64,000 nt of DNA from Prochlorococcus sp. MIT 1307 (GCF_034092395.1 NZ_CP139301.1:1922001-1986000); one strand, 5' to 3'. Positions 11,820 to 21,839 are shown, counted from the stretch's first letter. Numbers and translations: made by a program. The notes: generated by a model not told the origin, from the sequence alone.

Positions 11820-12244
11820 GACAGATGCACAACGAGGTCACAATGCAAACCATTATGGACTGTGAAGGTCATTTGGTCTTTGCAAAACAGAGCTTTTTAT
11901 ATGCCCGCACATTTTGAGTCTTCGTTTTTAGCCACTTTTGCTGAATCAGAAACTTCTTAAGAAGGGGACGAATCGTTTAATGGTCGGAGGAATTGGTCCC
12001 CAGTCGCTTCAGAAATGGATTTGATGCAAAAAATCCTATTATTGAGAGTTGTTGTAGGAATAATCTGAGAAGTAGTGCGGCATTGCTCTCATGAGGTCTT
12101 TGTCTACCCTCAAAATGGAAAGTTGTTGTTTTGACTCGACCTTTTGTGCAGCGTTGATAGGAAGACTCTTGAAAATGCTTCCGAAACTTGTTTTGAAGGG
12201 AAAAATCAATCAGTTGTTAGCTGATTCTTTTTTAAGCAAGTTTT
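11820..12244. other. Intergenic region upstream of petC
   Basis: This 425-bp gap should hold the petC-petA promoter. A 12-bp palindrome CTTCTTAAGAAG is at 11953-11964, and GGGGAC/GTCCCC (11964-11969 and 11996-12001) forms a longer-range inverted repeat; either could be an operator but neither matches a site I know. A 57-codon plus-strand frame with ATG at 12091 runs into the tatC 3' end and has no convincing protein features, so I do not call it. Confidence 0.4.
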
Positions 12245-13051
12245 TTATTGAAACTGATCAATAAGTGCAACTAACCCAACGCCTATAAGAAATAGAACCG
12301 TTATTGCAGTAGCTAACAACAACATTGTGATGGGATCAGTGGATGGGGTTAAAACTGCCCCTGCAATTGCAGCAGTTAAAACTACCCAGCGCCAGGCAGA
12401 AAGCATTTGTTTCCATTTCACTAGACCTAACGCACCTAAAAGAAGCTGCAAAATAGGGAGCTGAAAAGCTAGGCCTGTTGCAATCATTAAAAGCAGCACA
12501 AAATCTAAGTAACGTTCTATTGACCAAATTGGCTCAACCACATCAGCGCCATAACTAACAAGAAACCCCAGTGCTGCAGGAACTAATACCCATAAGGAGA
12601 AAAACAAACCTGTTAGAAATAAGATTGCAGATCCTGCGACTGCGGGAGCTATTAATCTTCGTTCTCGTTGGGTTAGCCCTGGCAATACAAAGGCAAGCCC
12701 TTGGTAAAGAATGTATGGAAGAGCAACTGTTAGTCCGGTATACCCAGCAACTTTTATTGATACAAATAGGAACTCGCCAGGTGATAGCTGCAAAAACCTG
12801 ATTGAACCAGCAGGGGCTTCCAGAAGACGAACAATAGGCCTTACAAATAAAAGACTACCTGCTGCTGCAATTACAACAGCAAGAAGGCTTTTAAGAACTC
12901 TTTGCCGCAATTCTTCTAGGTGATCAACCAATGGCATTTCCAAATCATTAGATGGCAAATTGGATGAGGACTTGCCATAAGGTTCATTTGGCTTTGGAGA
13001 AGGTAGGACCGACTCTTGATGATTATCAGGACTGTTCAGGAAAGGAGCCAC
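12245..13051 (-). CDS. tatC: Sec-independent (twin-arginine) translocase subunit TatC
   Basis: Polytopic receptor for twin-arginine signal peptides in thylakoid and plasma membranes. The protein is 268 residues with six hydrophobic segments. The first-loop signature DHLEELRQRVLKSL and the motif SPGEFLFVSIKVAGYTGL are clear. A hydrophilic N-terminal extension of about 38 residues, rich in Pro, Ser and Asn, precedes the core. Proximity to petC, whose product is a Tat substrate, is functionally sensible. The rqcH-like gene follows upstream on the same strand 26 bp away. Confidence 0.95.
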   Translation of the reverse strand: MAPFLNSPDNHQESVLPSPKPNEPYGKSSSNLPSNDLEMPLVDHLEELRQRVLKSLLAVVIAAAGSLLFVRPIVRLLEAPAGSIRFLQLSPGEFLFVSIKVAGYTGLTVALPYILYQGLAFVLPGLTQRERRLIAPAVAGSAILFLTGLFFSLWVLVPAALGFLVSYGADVVEPIWSIERYLDFVLLLMIATGLAFQLPILQLLLGALGLVKWKQMLSAWRWVVLTAAIAGAVLTPSTDPITMLLLATAITVLFLIGVGLVALIDQFQ

Positions 13052-13077
13052 TTTGCTTCTTTCAGGCTAAGAGAGTT

Positions 13078-14787
13078 TTAGACATTTATATGTTTCAGGC
13101 CTCTCAAGGGTTCACCCCAGCAGACTGTGCCATCGCGGTGCCGAACGGTTCCTGGTGTTGCTCCTGGCACTCTTTGCAAATGATCTGTGGCAACCATAAG
13201 TACAGGAACTCGTCGATTACCCTTGGCGCGACTAAAGAAAGCTGCTAAATCTGCAGCCATTTGTATATCCGCCTCCTCTGCTAGTCCATTTGAAGCTTTG
13301 AGTATTACATGACTGCCTGGACATTCCTGTACATGAAACCAGATATCTCCAGAGCGTGCTTTTTGTAGGCTTATCCATTCGTTTTGACGATGATTTCGCC
13401 CTATTAGAACTTCCAGCCCACTGGGAGCTTTTAAGGAGAGCGGACTGGGAGGTGTTTTTTTTCGTTGAAGTTTACGCTTGCGAGATTGATTCTTAGTAGT
13501 TGATGATGCCTGATAGTCTTCTAATTCCACACTTAACTCGATCAATCTTTCGAATTTTTCTGTATCACTTTCCCATTTGCTCGTAGAGATTTCTTCAAGA
13601 AATGAATAGCTTTCTTCTATGCTTTTTAATCTGTTCTTGTGATAACAAATGCGTTCTTTAATAATTGGGGAGGAGCGTTTTATCTTCTTAGCCTTATTAT
13701 ATAGCTTTTGAGCTCTAACAATTAACTCACTATTGGGTGATGGTTGAGAAAGTATAAGATTTGCCTTGTCTTGTAATGATTTACTTTCAGATGTTCTTGA
13801 GAGTAGGGTTTCTTGCTCAGAAAGGTGTTTTTCTTCGTTCGCTTTTATTCTTTTAAGTTTATATTCTAACTCTTTGATTAATTGATTCAGCATCTTTGAA
13901 TGAATAAGTCTTCGATAGTATTTGCCTAGTGAAAGGCTCATATCTTCTGATGTCCTTGAGTTATTACTCTTGACACTCCAAAACCTAAAAGGAGTGGGAC
14001 CGTCAAAATAAAGATATAGGCTTTCATTCTCTAGCTTTGTTAACCAATCGCGCCATCTGTTGTAAATGTAATGCCATTGATCTTCAGAAAGCTTTAGTAC
14101 AGATAAAGAAAGAAATCTTTGAGCTGTTTTTGACTCTTCGCCAGCCAATTGAAGGGCGAGTGAAGGACTAATTCCTTGATAAGTTTCTTGTAGGGCCTGT
14201 TTAAGGCTCATAGGAATAAGGGATAACCTTGCTTTCCAGCGGTGAAAGGTTTCTTTTGAGCTAGGTTCTATACCTTGTAAACGAGGAGGTGGGACATAAT
14301 TGTCTCCTGTTCCTAGAGGCCTTACACGTGATTGGTGGTCACGAACTTGTCGACCAAGAGTGATTATTTTATCTTCATTATCTAAGAGTAAGAGATTACT
14401 ATGTCTTCCCATTAGCTCAATTATAAGACTCCTATAAACAGGACTCCCAGGACGTTTGGCAAATCTAAATTCCACTACTCTTTCGAAGCCTTTTTGTTTG
14501 ATTTCAACTAATGCAATTTGATTAAGACCATGTTGAACTTGCTGTGCAAGAGTGCTTTCACTTCCGCTTCGGGAAGGAGGTGAAATTTGCACCAGCCTTG
14601 GAGCATCTGCTTGCCAACTTATTTCAAGCCATATAAGTCCTTTTAAAGTCCTTAGGCCAATCTGAATTGTTCCAGGTTCAGGTTGTTGCGCTTTCTCGAA
14701 GCGACTGGGCAAGATTATTTGTCGCAGTTCTGCAAGTACAGCCTTCAAACTGGTTATATCCATTATTTGAAGTGCAGCAGAGTTCAT
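13078..14787 (-). CDS. rqcH: NFACT family protein, RqcH (Rqc2/NEMF) homologue
   Basis: Bacterial RqcH binds stalled 50S subunits with peptidyl-tRNA and directs C-terminal alanine tailing of the nascent chain for degradation. The protein is 569 residues. The NFACT-N domain (about 9-200) includes IIELMGRHSNLLLLD. A long charged coiled coil covers about 290-430. The NFACT-R domain near the C-terminus has GRNHRQNEWISLQKARSGDIWFHV (in part) with the conserved Asp-x-Trp-x-His. Two in-frame ATGs exist, 14787 and 14763; MDITSLKAVLAEL from 14763 looks more family-like. Older annotation as fibronectin-binding is misleading here. Confidence 0.87.
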   Translation of the reverse strand: MNSAALQIMDITSLKAVLAELRQIILPSRFEKAQQPEPGTIQIGLRTLKGLIWLEISWQADAPRLVQISPPSRSGSESTLAQQVQHGLNQIALVEIKQKGFERVVEFRFAKRPGSPVYRSLIIELMGRHSNLLLLDNEDKIITLGRQVRDHQSRVRPLGTGDNYVPPPRLQGIEPSSKETFHRWKARLSLIPMSLKQALQETYQGISPSLALQLAGEESKTAQRFLSLSVLKLSEDQWHYIYNRWRDWLTKLENESLYLYFDGPTPFRFWSVKSNNSRTSEDMSLSLGKYYRRLIHSKMLNQLIKELEYKLKRIKANEEKHLSEQETLLSRTSESKSLQDKANLILSQPSPNSELIVRAQKLYNKAKKIKRSSPIIKERICYHKNRLKSIEESYSFLEEISTSKWESDTEKFERLIELSVELEDYQASSTTKNQSRKRKLQRKKTPPSPLSLKAPSGLEVLIGRNHRQNEWISLQKARSGDIWFHVQECPGSHVILKASNGLAEEADIQMAADLAAFFSRAKGNRRVPVLMVATDHLQRVPGATPGTVRHRDGTVCWGEPLRGLKHINV

Positions 14788-14857
14788 TTGCTCAGTTTTG
14801 GGATATTGAGTTCTTGATGGAATCTTTCCTACTCTGCGACTTGATTAGAAGAAACTA

Positions 14858-15427
14858 ATGCACCCTTCTCCTCTTATCGGCAGGCTTATTGTTATCACTG
14901 GACCGAGTGGAGTCGGTAAAGGGACTTTAGTTAAGCGATTGCTTTCAAGACATCGAGAAATTTGGCTTTCGGTTTCCGCTACAACTCGGATGCCAAGACA
15001 AGGAGAGATAGAAGGTCAACATTATTTCTTCATAAGAAGGGATCGATTTAAGGAGCTAGTGGATGAGGTTGGATTTCTTGAATGGGCAGAGTTTGCAGGG
15101 AATTGTTATGGGACTCCTAGCAAAGAAGTACAAAAAAAGCTTTTGAGCGGAAGGTCTGTTTTACTTGAAATTGAATTGGAAGGTGCTAGACAAGTTCGAA
15201 AAACTTTCCCTGAGGCTTTACAGATTTTTCTTGCCCCTCCAAGTTTTAGCGAACTTGAGAAAAGAATTCGAGGGAGGGCAACTGATTCTGAAGCGGCTAT
15301 TCAGCGAAGATTGTTAAGAGCAAAAGAGGAACTGAAAGCACAAAATGAATTTGACGCTGTAGTTATTAATGATGATCTAGACAAAGCACTTGAAGATTTA
15401 GAGGGGAAAATAGGCCTTAGCTCTTAA
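14858..15427 (+). CDS. gmk: Guanylate kinase
   Basis: Phosphorylates GMP to GDP with ATP in the cytosol. The protein is 189 residues, normal for bacteria. The P-loop GPSGVGKG is at 15-22, followed by the GMP-binding [17 protein letters not shown] and the YGTPS motif. It is transcribed divergently from the rqcH-like gene with about 70 bp between starts, and ends before a strong hairpin shared with psaJ. Confidence 0.96.
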   Translation: MHPSPLIGRLIVITGPSGVGKGTLVKRLLSRHREIWLSVSATTRMPRQGEIEGQHYFFIRRDRFKELVDEVGFLEWAEFAGNCYGTPSKEVQKKLLSGRSVLLEIELEGARQVRKTFPEALQIFLAPPSFSELEKRIRGRATDSEAAIQRRLLRAKEELKAQNEFDAVVINDDLDKALEDLEGKIGLSS

Positions 15428-15532
15428 TCGAGAGCTTTAACTTCCTTTTGTTAGAAAACCAGAGATTCAATTTATATAGTTACTAAAGGCATTCTCATAT
15501 TGATTATTAATATGTAATTTTTACAAGAAATA

Positions 15533-15574
15533 AGACCCTATGAAAGCCCTTTGTCTGGACTTTTCATAGGGTCT
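15533..15574. terminator. Bidirectional terminator between gmk and psaJ
   Basis: AGACCCTATGAAAG at 15533-15546 pairs with CTTTTCATAGGGTCT at 15560-15574, about 14 bp of stem with one bulged base and a 13-nt loop. It separates gmk (plus) from psaF-psaJ (minus). On the minus strand it is followed by a T-rich stretch (TTTCTTGTAAAAATT), fitting termination of psaFJ; on the plus strand only short T runs follow. Confidence 0.75.
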
Positions 15575-15609
15575 TTGGTAATAAAAAAATTGCGTTCAGC
15601 TATTCTTTT

Positions 15610-15747
15610 TTACCAGGTCATTGGGTGAAATAGTAAATCGGGATGGAATCGATTGAATTCAATTAGATATCCAGCTGTAACGATTATCCAGCCCGCACCG
15701 ATAACGGGCGCTGATCTGAAGATCTTGTGCTTTGCTTTGAAAGACAT
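15610..15747 (-). CDS. psaJ: Photosystem I subunit IX (PsaJ), 45 aa
   Basis: Small single-helix subunit of photosystem I next to PsaF that helps hold it at the donor side. The gene runs from ATG at 15747 to TAA at 15610-15612. The protein has a basic N-terminus, a hydrophobic segment ([17 protein letters not shown]) and the diagnostic [14 protein letters not shown]. Position 46 bp downstream of psaF matches the conserved psaF-psaJ operon, and a hairpin terminator follows. Confidence 0.96.
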   Translation of the reverse strand: MSFKAKHKIFRSAPVIGAGWIIVTAGYLIEFNRFHPDLLFHPMTW

Positions 15748-15793
15748 AGGTATTTAAGAGGTGAGTTTAAAAGTTTGGTAATAAATTACTTAG

Positions 15794-16369
15794 TTAAAAA
15801 GGAACATTGCTGTAATCAGACTCTGGTGAAGTCGTGATGTTTTTGTTGCTCTCGCGCAATTCTCCGGAACGGCCCTGAGAATTAGCTGCGAATGGCCATT
15901 GTGCCCCTTTGATTAGGGCTTTTTGGAGTAGGGCAGAGTCGATAAAAATTTCCTTGTCAACAGCGTCACCAGACTCCCGAGCCATCTTGAGGTACTCCCT
16001 TCCTGCCCAGCCAATGATTCCGCAAACACCTACGAAAATATGAGCAGGGATTAGGACATTTCCTTCAAATCCCCTCATGTAAAGCGCTCCAAAAGGATCA
16101 ATTGTGGGAGCGATAATTAGATGAGGTAATCCATCGTCGCCACAGTTGACATGCCCATACCTTTCAAAGCGAGCAACTGCTTGGGCTGTAGAGGCAGTGC
16201 TTGCTCTCTCTTGGAACCTGGCGTTTTCAGAGCATAAAGAAAGACCAGATTCGGTGAATGTAGTGTCAGCTCTATCTGCGTTTAAAGCAGGCCCAGCTGC
16301 AGCATTTGCTAACGGAGCAAAGCCAACAACAAGGAAAGCCGATATAAGAATGGCGAAGAGACGTCGCAT
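15794..16369 (-). CDS. psaF: Photosystem I reaction centre subunit III (PsaF)
   Basis: Lumen-exposed photosystem I subunit near the plastocyanin/cytochrome c6 docking site. The protein is 191 residues. A signal peptide ends near ANAAAG (about 22-26). The mature part has Cys residues spaced as in other PsaF (SLCSE, HVNCGDD), the conserved HLIIAPTIDPFGA region and a membrane helix (IPAHIFVGVCGIIGWAGREYL in part). The C-terminus has an extra hydrophilic stretch after QWPFAAN. It leads the psaF-psaJ operon and is divergent from tsaD with 61 bp between, where CCTGC/GCAGG (16391-16410) forms an imperfect inverted repeat. Confidence 0.96.
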   Translation of the reverse strand: MRRLFAILISAFLVVGFAPLANAAAGPALNADRADTTFTESGLSLCSENARFQERASTASTAQAVARFERYGHVNCGDDGLPHLIIAPTIDPFGALYMRGFEGNVLIPAHIFVGVCGIIGWAGREYLKMARESGDAVDKEIFIDSALLQKALIKGAQWPFAANSQGRSGELRESNKNITTSPESDYSNVPF

Positions 16370-16430
16370 TAGTTTCGATTCCTTTTAAGACCTGCCCACT
16401 TAGGTGCAGGATGTCACAACCTTAAGTTAG

Positions 16431-17519
16431 ATGAGATACAACCCCAAATCCAAAACAGTCCTGGCCCTCGAAACAAGTTGTGACGAGACAGCAGTTGCAT
16501 TGCTGAAGTCAGAATGTGGCCAATTTCGCACTGTTGCTAATCTTGTAGCCTCTCAAATTGAGGAACATGCCAAATGGGGAGGAGTTGTTCCTGAAATTGC
16601 ATCTAGAAGGCATTTAGAGGCTCTTCCTTTCCTTGTAGAGGAAGTTTTGTCTACTTCTGGGCAATCCATGAGAGAGATTGATGCAGTTGCCGCAACTGTT
16701 ACGCCTGGATTGAATGGGGCTCTTTTGATTGGTTCTGTAACAGCAAGAACCCTTTCGGCTCTTCATCAAAAGCCTTTTTTAGGTATTCATCATTTGGAGG
16801 GACATCTCGCATCTGTTTTTTTAAATGAGAATCCTCCACGCCCCCCTTATCTGGTTTTATTGGTCAGTGGTGGGCATACAGAGTTAATAAAAGTAAATAA
16901 TGATTGTAAATATCAGCGTTTAGGAAGAAGCCATGATGATGCCGCTGGGGAAGCTTTTGACAAAGTTGCTCGATTATTGGGACTTGGTTATCCAGGGGGC
17001 CCAGCGATTGAGAAATTAGCCACGTATGGAAATCCTAAGGCATATTCTTTGCCTAAAGGGAGGGTCTCCAACCCTGCAGGGGGGTTCTATCCTTATGACT
17101 TTTCATTTAGTGGGCTAAAAACAGCAATGTTGCGTCAAGTGCAATTGCTTGAAACAAAGCAAGGCGAGTTGCCATTGGAGAACCTTGCAGCAAGTTTTGA
17201 AAATATTGTTGCAGAGGTATTGGTTGAGAGAAGTATTCGATGTGTTTTGAATCAAGAGTTGAAAACTTTAGTAATGGTTGGGGGTGTTGCAGCAAACAAA
17301 CGTTTAAGGAAAATGATGTCTGATGCGACCTCTTCCTATGGGGTTGCGTTACATATGGCCCCAAAAGCTTTTTGCACGGATAATGCAGCAATGATTGGCG
17401 TAGCAGCTTTAAAGCGCTTAGAATCAGGGGTGAGCCAAAGTTCAATACAGTTGGGAGTTTCTCCTCGCTGGTCCTTAGAGCAAGCAGATCTCTTATATCG
17501 AGCTAACGCTCCTTTTTAA
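16431..17519 (+). CDS. tsaD: tRNA N6-threonylcarbamoyladenosine biosynthesis protein TsaD
   Basis: Catalyses transfer of threonylcarbamoyl to A37 of ANN-decoding tRNAs together with TsaB/TsaE. The protein is 362 residues. The metal-binding HLEGH is at 121-125; the nucleotide-binding VSGGHTELI and the later motif [13 protein letters not shown] are present. The start is the ATG at 16431, giving [12 protein letters not shown] near the N-terminus as in the family. A high-light-inducible gene follows 44 bp downstream on the same strand. Confidence 0.96.
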   Translation: MRYNPKSKTVLALETSCDETAVALLKSECGQFRTVANLVASQIEEHAKWGGVVPEIASRRHLEALPFLVEEVLSTSGQSMREIDAVAATVTPGLNGALLIGSVTARTLSALHQKPFLGIHHLEGHLASVFLNENPPRPPYLVLLVSGGHTELIKVNNDCKYQRLGRSHDDAAGEAFDKVARLLGLGYPGGPAIEKLATYGNPKAYSLPKGRVSNPAGGFYPYDFSFSGLKTAMLRQVQLLETKQGELPLENLAASFENIVAEVLVERSIRCVLNQELKTLVMVGGVAANKRLRKMMSDATSSYGVALHMAPKAFCTDNAAMIGVAALKRLESGVSQSSIQLGVSPRWSLEQADLLYRANAPF

Positions 17520-17563
17520 ATTGAAGCTAAACACCACTTCTATTTAAATTCTGGAAATTGATT

Positions 17564-17743
17564 ATGGATTCACACCAAAACCATCAGGCCATTGAAGTAG
17601 ATCACCCAGTCAGTCGAGTAGAGCTTAACTCTTGGCGAAGAGGCTTTACTCCTCAAGCAGAGATTTGGAATGGCAGGATGGCATGGTTTGGTTTACTGGT
17701 TGGCTTGAGTCTTTTGGTTTCGATGAATTTTTTAATTAATTAG
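17564..17743 (+). CDS. hli: High-light-inducible (Hli) chlorophyll a/b-binding-like protein
   Basis: One-helix protein of the LHC superfamily that binds chlorophyll and carotenoid and protects photosystems or aids chlorophyll recycling. From ATG at 17564 it has 59 residues; the frame can open at TTG 17558. The diagnostic motif EIWNGRMAWFG begins the membrane helix, which runs on as LLVGLSLLVSMNFLI. The N-terminal half is hydrophilic. It sits directly downstream of tsaD, so it may depend partly on that transcript. Hli subfamily cannot be fixed by eye. Confidence 0.92.
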   Translation: MDSHQNHQAIEVDHPVSRVELNSWRRGFTPQAEIWNGRMAWFGLLVGLSLLVSMNFLIN

Positions 17744-17907
17744 AAACTTTAATTGGATTTATTTTAGAGGGGATACTTTTTGCATATTAATAATGAGATA
17801 GACTAAGCATTCGAGTAAATACTAATTCTTTGACGTAATATTCTTTTCTGTAAATGCGTAATTAAACATACCTATTTAAATTTAGATCTTTATTGAAGCC
17901 CTTCTTG

Positions 17908-18453
17908 ATGAAAGTATTTTTAGATTCTAAGTCAGAAGCATCTTTTAGTAAATGTGGGTTATATCGATGGCATTTAAAACGTCTTTTGAGCAAAAGGCGA
18001 AGTAAGATTATTTTTATAGGTTTAAACCCTTCAAAGGCTAATTCGAATTTTGATGACCCCACTATCAAACGGCTTATTAATTTCAGTTTTTCTTGGGGTT
18101 ATGGGTCATTAATAGTCATTAATTTGTTTGCAAGGGTTAGTTGTTCACCTAGGATTCTTAAACTATGTTCTGATCCAATTGGAGAAAGAAATGATCAGGA
18201 GATAGAAGGCTTTCTTTATCAATGGTCTCAAGATTCTAGTTTTGATCTTTGGTTAGGATGGGGAAATCAGGGCACTTTGCAAAAGCGTGAAATTGATGTA
18301 TTGCGCTTGGTTCAAAGACATTCAAACAATCGTTTATTTCAATTCCCTTGCGCCCTAGGACCACTAGCAATTGGACTTACAAAAAAAGGACACCCTCGGC
18401 ACCCTCTCTATATCTCTCAGAAAGAGGTCTTAAAGCCTTTTGATTTGAGCTAG
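17908..18453 (+). CDS. DUF1643 family protein
   Basis: The protein is 181 residues from ATG at 17908 (an upstream TTG at 17893 is less likely). It has the DUF1643 pattern: an N-terminal YRWHLKR, the core IFIGLNPSKAN..DDPTIKR, then WGYGSLIVINLFA, and a late LWLGWGNQG and RHPLYI. The family is common in bacteria and of unproven biochemical role. It stands alone between hli and the antiporter gene. The sequence is more AT-rich than its neighbours but the fold motifs are intact. Confidence 0.82.
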   Translation: MKVFLDSKSEASFSKCGLYRWHLKRLLSKRRSKIIFIGLNPSKANSNFDDPTIKRLINFSFSWGYGSLIVINLFARVSCSPRILKLCSDPIGERNDQEIEGFLYQWSQDSSFDLWLGWGNQGTLQKREIDVLRLVQRHSNNRLFQFPCALGPLAIGLTKKGHPRHPLYISQKEVLKPFDLS

Positions 18454-18737
18454 AGATTCCACTGGGTAATGTTTCGTGGTTTAGGTATAGAACAAAAGCC
18501 TTTTAACCTTAAAGAAAATAAAGGTTCTATTCAATTTGCAATTCTTTGTGCGTTTTACTGGTTGAAGATGTTTGAGTTGACTACCTGTTGGAGTTTTTTG
18601 AAGTTATATAAGAGGATCAGAAACGCTTTAATGGGGGTAATTTTCAATGTGTCGTTAATGAGATTGGGGGCAAACTTCTGTCCCTATGCCTAAAAATTTT
18701 TCTACAGTGATGGTTCAATTCCAATTCCCAATTTTTT
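18454..18737. other. Intergenic region before the antiporter gene
   Basis: This 284-bp gap contains a 74-codon plus-strand frame (ATG at 18469) whose product has no family pattern I recognise and mixed hydrophobic and basic composition. I regard it as probably not a gene. AACCTT/AAGGTT forms a weak hairpin inside it. Confidence 0.35.
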
Positions 18738-19985
18738 ATGACACCTGAGCGGTTAGGGCTGCTTTGGGGTCTCACCGTTTTCGCAGGCGCGGGAGCAAGG
18801 TTGTTAGCTGTTCTTACTGGTTTTCCTGGTGTTGTACTCCTTTTGCTTTCAGGACTCCTTATAGGTCGTTCTGGATTGGGTTTGGTTGAGCCTCTCGACT
18901 TAGGGCAAGGTCTGGAAACAATAGTTGGTCTTTTAGTGAGCCTTGTGCTTTTTGATGGGGGACTCAAATTGCGACTTCCAGGTGACACTCTTAAAACCAC
19001 GGTTCTGAGGATATCGCTAATAAGACTTGTCTTTTCCCTTGCTGCAGGATTGCTTGCAGCTCACTGGCTTGCTGGTTTGGGTTGGTCTGTAGCTGCTGTA
19101 TATAGCGCAATTGTCTTGGCTACAGGACCAACTGTAGTAACACCACTTGTACAGCAGATCAGGTTGGCGGCACCTTTAGGCGATGTTCTTGAGGCGGAAG
19201 GTCTGGTTCTCGAGCCTGTTGGAGCGGTTTTGGCTTTGTTGCTATTGGAATTGTTGCTTGGAGATTTACATGGCTTGAGGGAATTAGCTATTGGTTTGTT
19301 AGCACGCCTTGGAGGAGGCATTGGAATTGGTTTGTTGGTTGGTTGGTTGCTCTCAGAATGCTTGAGGCGACTTAAGCCCAATCCTTCTATTGGAATAAGA
19401 CTGCAGCTAACTCTTGGCTTTTTATTCCTCCTTTATGGCACTTGTGAATGGTTATTGCCAGAGTCTGGTTTACCTGCATCTGTGGCTGCTGGGGTTGTAG
19501 TTGGTCGTAGGCCTACAACACAGGCCAATGAGCTAGATCAACTAATCAGAGAACTTGCTCAATTAGCAATAACTATGTTGTTTCCTCTTTTGGCTGCTGA
19601 CGTCTCTTGGGGTGAGTTGAGTCCGCTTGGCTGGGGGGGGGTTACCTGTGTACTTGTATTAATGCTGGTAGTACGTCCTGTGGCCGTAAGTTTGGCGACT
19701 ATTGGGTTGCCTCTAGATCTTCGGCAGAAATTATTTTTAGCCTGGCTAGCACCAAGAGGAATAGTTACAGCTGCAGTTGCCTCACTGTTCTCTATTCGAT
19801 TAGAGCAAGCAGGTGTATTAGGAGCAGGTCGCTTGCAAGGGTTGGTATTCCTGACAATTCTTATGACTGTTGGTCTTCAAGGTCTAACGGCACAGCCTAT
19901 AGCTAAATTTTTAGGATTACTTGCTACGGATGAACCCAAAAATGAAGTTCTAGATAAACTAGATACAGCTAGTAAGTCGCTCTGA
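18738..19985 (+). CDS. Na+/H+ antiporter of the CPA1 family
   Basis: Integral membrane cation/proton exchanger for pH and Na+ balance. The protein is 415 residues and almost wholly hydrophobic, with about 12 membrane segments. The CPA1 patterns [24 protein letters not shown] and [13 protein letters not shown] are visible, and later [14 protein letters not shown]. No C-terminal cytosolic regulatory domain is present, only about 25 hydrophilic residues. The 3' end overlaps the convergent gltX by 27 bp. Confidence 0.9.
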   Translation: MTPERLGLLWGLTVFAGAGARLLAVLTGFPGVVLLLLSGLLIGRSGLGLVEPLDLGQGLETIVGLLVSLVLFDGGLKLRLPGDTLKTTVLRISLIRLVFSLAAGLLAAHWLAGLGWSVAAVYSAIVLATGPTVVTPLVQQIRLAAPLGDVLEAEGLVLEPVGAVLALLLLELLLGDLHGLRELAIGLLARLGGGIGIGLLVGWLLSECLRRLKPNPSIGIRLQLTLGFLFLLYGTCEWLLPESGLPASVAAGVVVGRRPTTQANELDQLIRELAQLAITMLFPLLAADVSWGELSPLGWGGVTCVLVLMLVVRPVAVSLATIGLPLDLRQKLFLAWLAPRGIVTAAVASLFSIRLEQAGVLGAGRLQGLVFLTILMTVGLQGLTAQPIAKFLGLLATDEPKNEVLDKLDTASKSL

Positions 19986-21389
19986 GTCTTTGCCGATGCG
20001 GGCTAACAAGCTCCAACTGCTCATTAGGTCAGGACCTTGCATGCAGCCAAGTAATCCTGCCCTAAGGCTTTTCATGATTAGACCTTTTTTTACATTTGCG
20101 GATTTGGCTGATTTAGCAAGAAGCTCCTTAGCTTGATCAAGCTGGATTCCATCCCATGGATCTTGGTTGAGATGGTCTAGTAGGCATTTGAGAGCTTGCT
20201 TGGCACCTTCTTTTTCAAGCTGATTGATTGCATCTTTTTCTAGAACTGGTTTCTCAAAGAAGGGCCGACTTTGCTTGACACCATCTGTTAATAAAGTCAG
20301 GGATGGACCAATAAGTTCCATCAGGGAAATGCACCATTCATGTTCAGGCAATAACCAGCCTTCTTGAGTTAATAGCGGTTTTAATGCATCTAGGAGGACG
20401 TCAGGAGACCAACTATGAATGACTTGCGAATTTAGCCAGTTCAGTTTATCCCAGTCGAATTTGGCGCCGGCTTTATTGACTCGATCAAAGTTAAAGACAC
20501 TTGAGGCTTCTTGGATTGTGAATCTTTCAGTCATACCTTCAGGTGCCGACCAACCCAGCAAAGTCATGTAGTTAGCCATTGCTTCGGCTGTATAACCCAT
20601 TTCTTTGAATTGGCTTATTGAAGTAACTCCATCTCGCTTGGAAAGTTTTCGTCCCTCTTGGTTAAGGATTAATGGGGTGTGTGCAAATTGTGGGGTATTT
20701 AAACCGAGAGCTTTATAGAGAAGAAGTTGTTTAGCTGTATTTGCTAGGTGGTCTTCTCCGCGTATTACATGAGTAATTTCCATGGCAGCATCATCTACCA
20801 CTACAACAAGGTTATAAAGAGGTGCTCCAATTTCCATCGCAGAGGCGCGACGGGCAATTACCATGTCACCACCGAGATCTGAAGCATTCCAACGCATTTG
20901 ACCGCGTACAAGGTCATCCCATGTGATAAATGTTTCATCCTCGATTTTGAAACGTATAACAGCCTCCCTACCTTCTGAAATAAATTTTGACTCCTGATCG
21001 GGACTTAGGTTTCGATGCCGATTGTCATAACGAGGTGCTTTCCCTTGATTTCTTTGATCTTCTCGCATGGCTTCAATCTCGGCGTCAGTGGCATAACAGC
21101 GATATGCCGCCCCAGTATCTAGCAATGATTGAATTGCATCTCGATGTTCTTGTATGCGCTCACTTTGAATAATTGGCGAACCTTCCCATTCAATACCAAG
21201 CCACTCGAGTCCTTCGAGGATGTTGGTTGTATATTCAGTTTTAGACCTTTCCTTATCTGTATCCTCTATTCGCAGAAGAAATTGTCCTTTTTTGCGCGAA
21301 GCAAAGAGCCAGTTATATAGAGCTGTTCTGGCTGTCCCTATATGTAGTGTTCCTGTGGGACTAGGAGCCAGCCTTACTCTCACAGTCAT
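19959..21389 (-). CDS. gltX: Glutamyl-tRNA synthetase
   Basis: Charges tRNA-Glu; in cyanobacteria this Glu-tRNA also starts chlorophyll and haem synthesis, with hemL and hemC further along. The protein is 476 residues, class I. The HIGH-type motif [19 protein letters not shown] (about 9-27) and the KMSKS-type motif [10 protein letters not shown] are clear. The C-terminal anticodon-binding domain is complete. tRNA-Asp lies just upstream on the same strand with 17 bp between. The gene probably acts as a non-discriminating enzyme in this lineage, an inference from what is known of cyanobacteria. Confidence 0.96.
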   Translation of the reverse strand: MTVRVRLAPSPTGTLHIGTARTALYNWLFASRKKGQFLLRIEDTDKERSKTEYTTNILEGLEWLGIEWEGSPIIQSERIQEHRDAIQSLLDTGAAYRCYATDAEIEAMREDQRNQGKAPRYDNRHRNLSPDQESKFISEGREAVIRFKIEDETFITWDDLVRGQMRWNASDLGGDMVIARRASAMEIGAPLYNLVVVVDDAAMEITHVIRGEDHLANTAKQLLLYKALGLNTPQFAHTPLILNQEGRKLSKRDGVTSISQFKEMGYTAEAMANYMTLLGWSAPEGMTERFTIQEASSVFNFDRVNKAGAKFDWDKLNWLNSQVIHSWSPDVLLDALKPLLTQEGWLLPEHEWCISLMELIGPSLTLLTDGVKQSRPFFEKPVLEKDAINQLEKEGAKQALKCLLDHLNQDPWDGIQLDQAKELLAKSAKSANVKKGLIMKSLRAGLLGCMQGPDLMSSWSLLARIGKDSERLTSCI

Positions 21390-21406
21390 GATTTTAATCT
21401 TGGAAA

Positions 21407-21480
21407 CGGGACCGACGGGATTCGAACCCGCAACTTCCGCCGTGACAGGGCGGTGCTCTAACCAGTTGAACTACGGTCCC
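21407..21480 (-). tRNA. trnD: tRNA-Asp (GTC)
   Basis: Read on the minus strand, the 74-nt cloverleaf begins GGGACCGTAG and ends with the matching acceptor strand CGGTCCC plus discriminator G. The anticodon loop CTGTCAC gives GUC, and the T arm contains GGTTCGAATCC. CCA is not encoded. Confidence 0.97.
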
Positions 21481-21839
21481 AGGTCTGTGTTTCGTTGAGC
21501 CCTATAGGGAGCTAAACCGAAATAGGTTTACCATGACACTATTGCGACGAATGAAGTATCAACCTATTCGATACCACTCGTCAACATAGTGAGTAATCTT
21601 TTTGGGATTTTCAGTTAACCATTAATGGTTGAAAAGACTCTTATTTGTTTTGGTTAGATCGAAAAGGTTTGATTTCATTGTGATTTGATCATTTAAGCTC
21701 AAAGACATTTTGTTCATATGGTGAAGTTTAAGAAGTTGTTAAAGCTGTAATCAGAGCATGTTTCCTATATCCCTCGGAGTTGGGTTCCCCGAGTGATATA
21801 GGAAGAGGACAAAGTCCAGCTAGAAGAGAGAAGAGTTCC
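21481..21839. other. Gene-free stretch with several palindromes upstream of tRNA-Asp
   Basis: No gene seen in this 359-bp gap. It holds CCCTATAGGG (21500-21509), AACCATTAATGGTT (21617-21630), and a long hairpin at 21762-21804. The promoter of tRNA-Asp (and perhaps gltX) should lie near its left end on the minus strand. Confidence 0.5.
21762..21804. terminator. Long hairpin downstream of the small SH3-like gene
   Basis: TTCCTATATC (21762-21771) and CTCGG (21773-21777) pair with CCGAG (21789-21793) and GATATAGGAA (21795-21804), 15 bp of stem with a single C/T mismatch and an 11-nt loop. It is 36 bp beyond the stop of the minus-strand gene at 21840. No T tract follows, so it may act in RNA stability rather than intrinsic termination. 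Confidence 0.45.

Noticed and set aside
12091-12264. 57-codon frame between petC and tatC
   Set aside because: Overlaps the tatC 3' end, no conserved character; noted only as a possibility.
18469-18693. 74-codon frame between DUF1643 and antiporter genes
   Set aside because: No family pattern, odd amino-acid mix and weak start; probably chance.
21805-21830. GAGGACAAAGTCCAGC, resembling the RNase P RNA GAGGAAAGTCC motif
   Set aside because: The match is imperfect, the partner region of P4 is absent, and the neighbouring space is too short for RNase P RNA.
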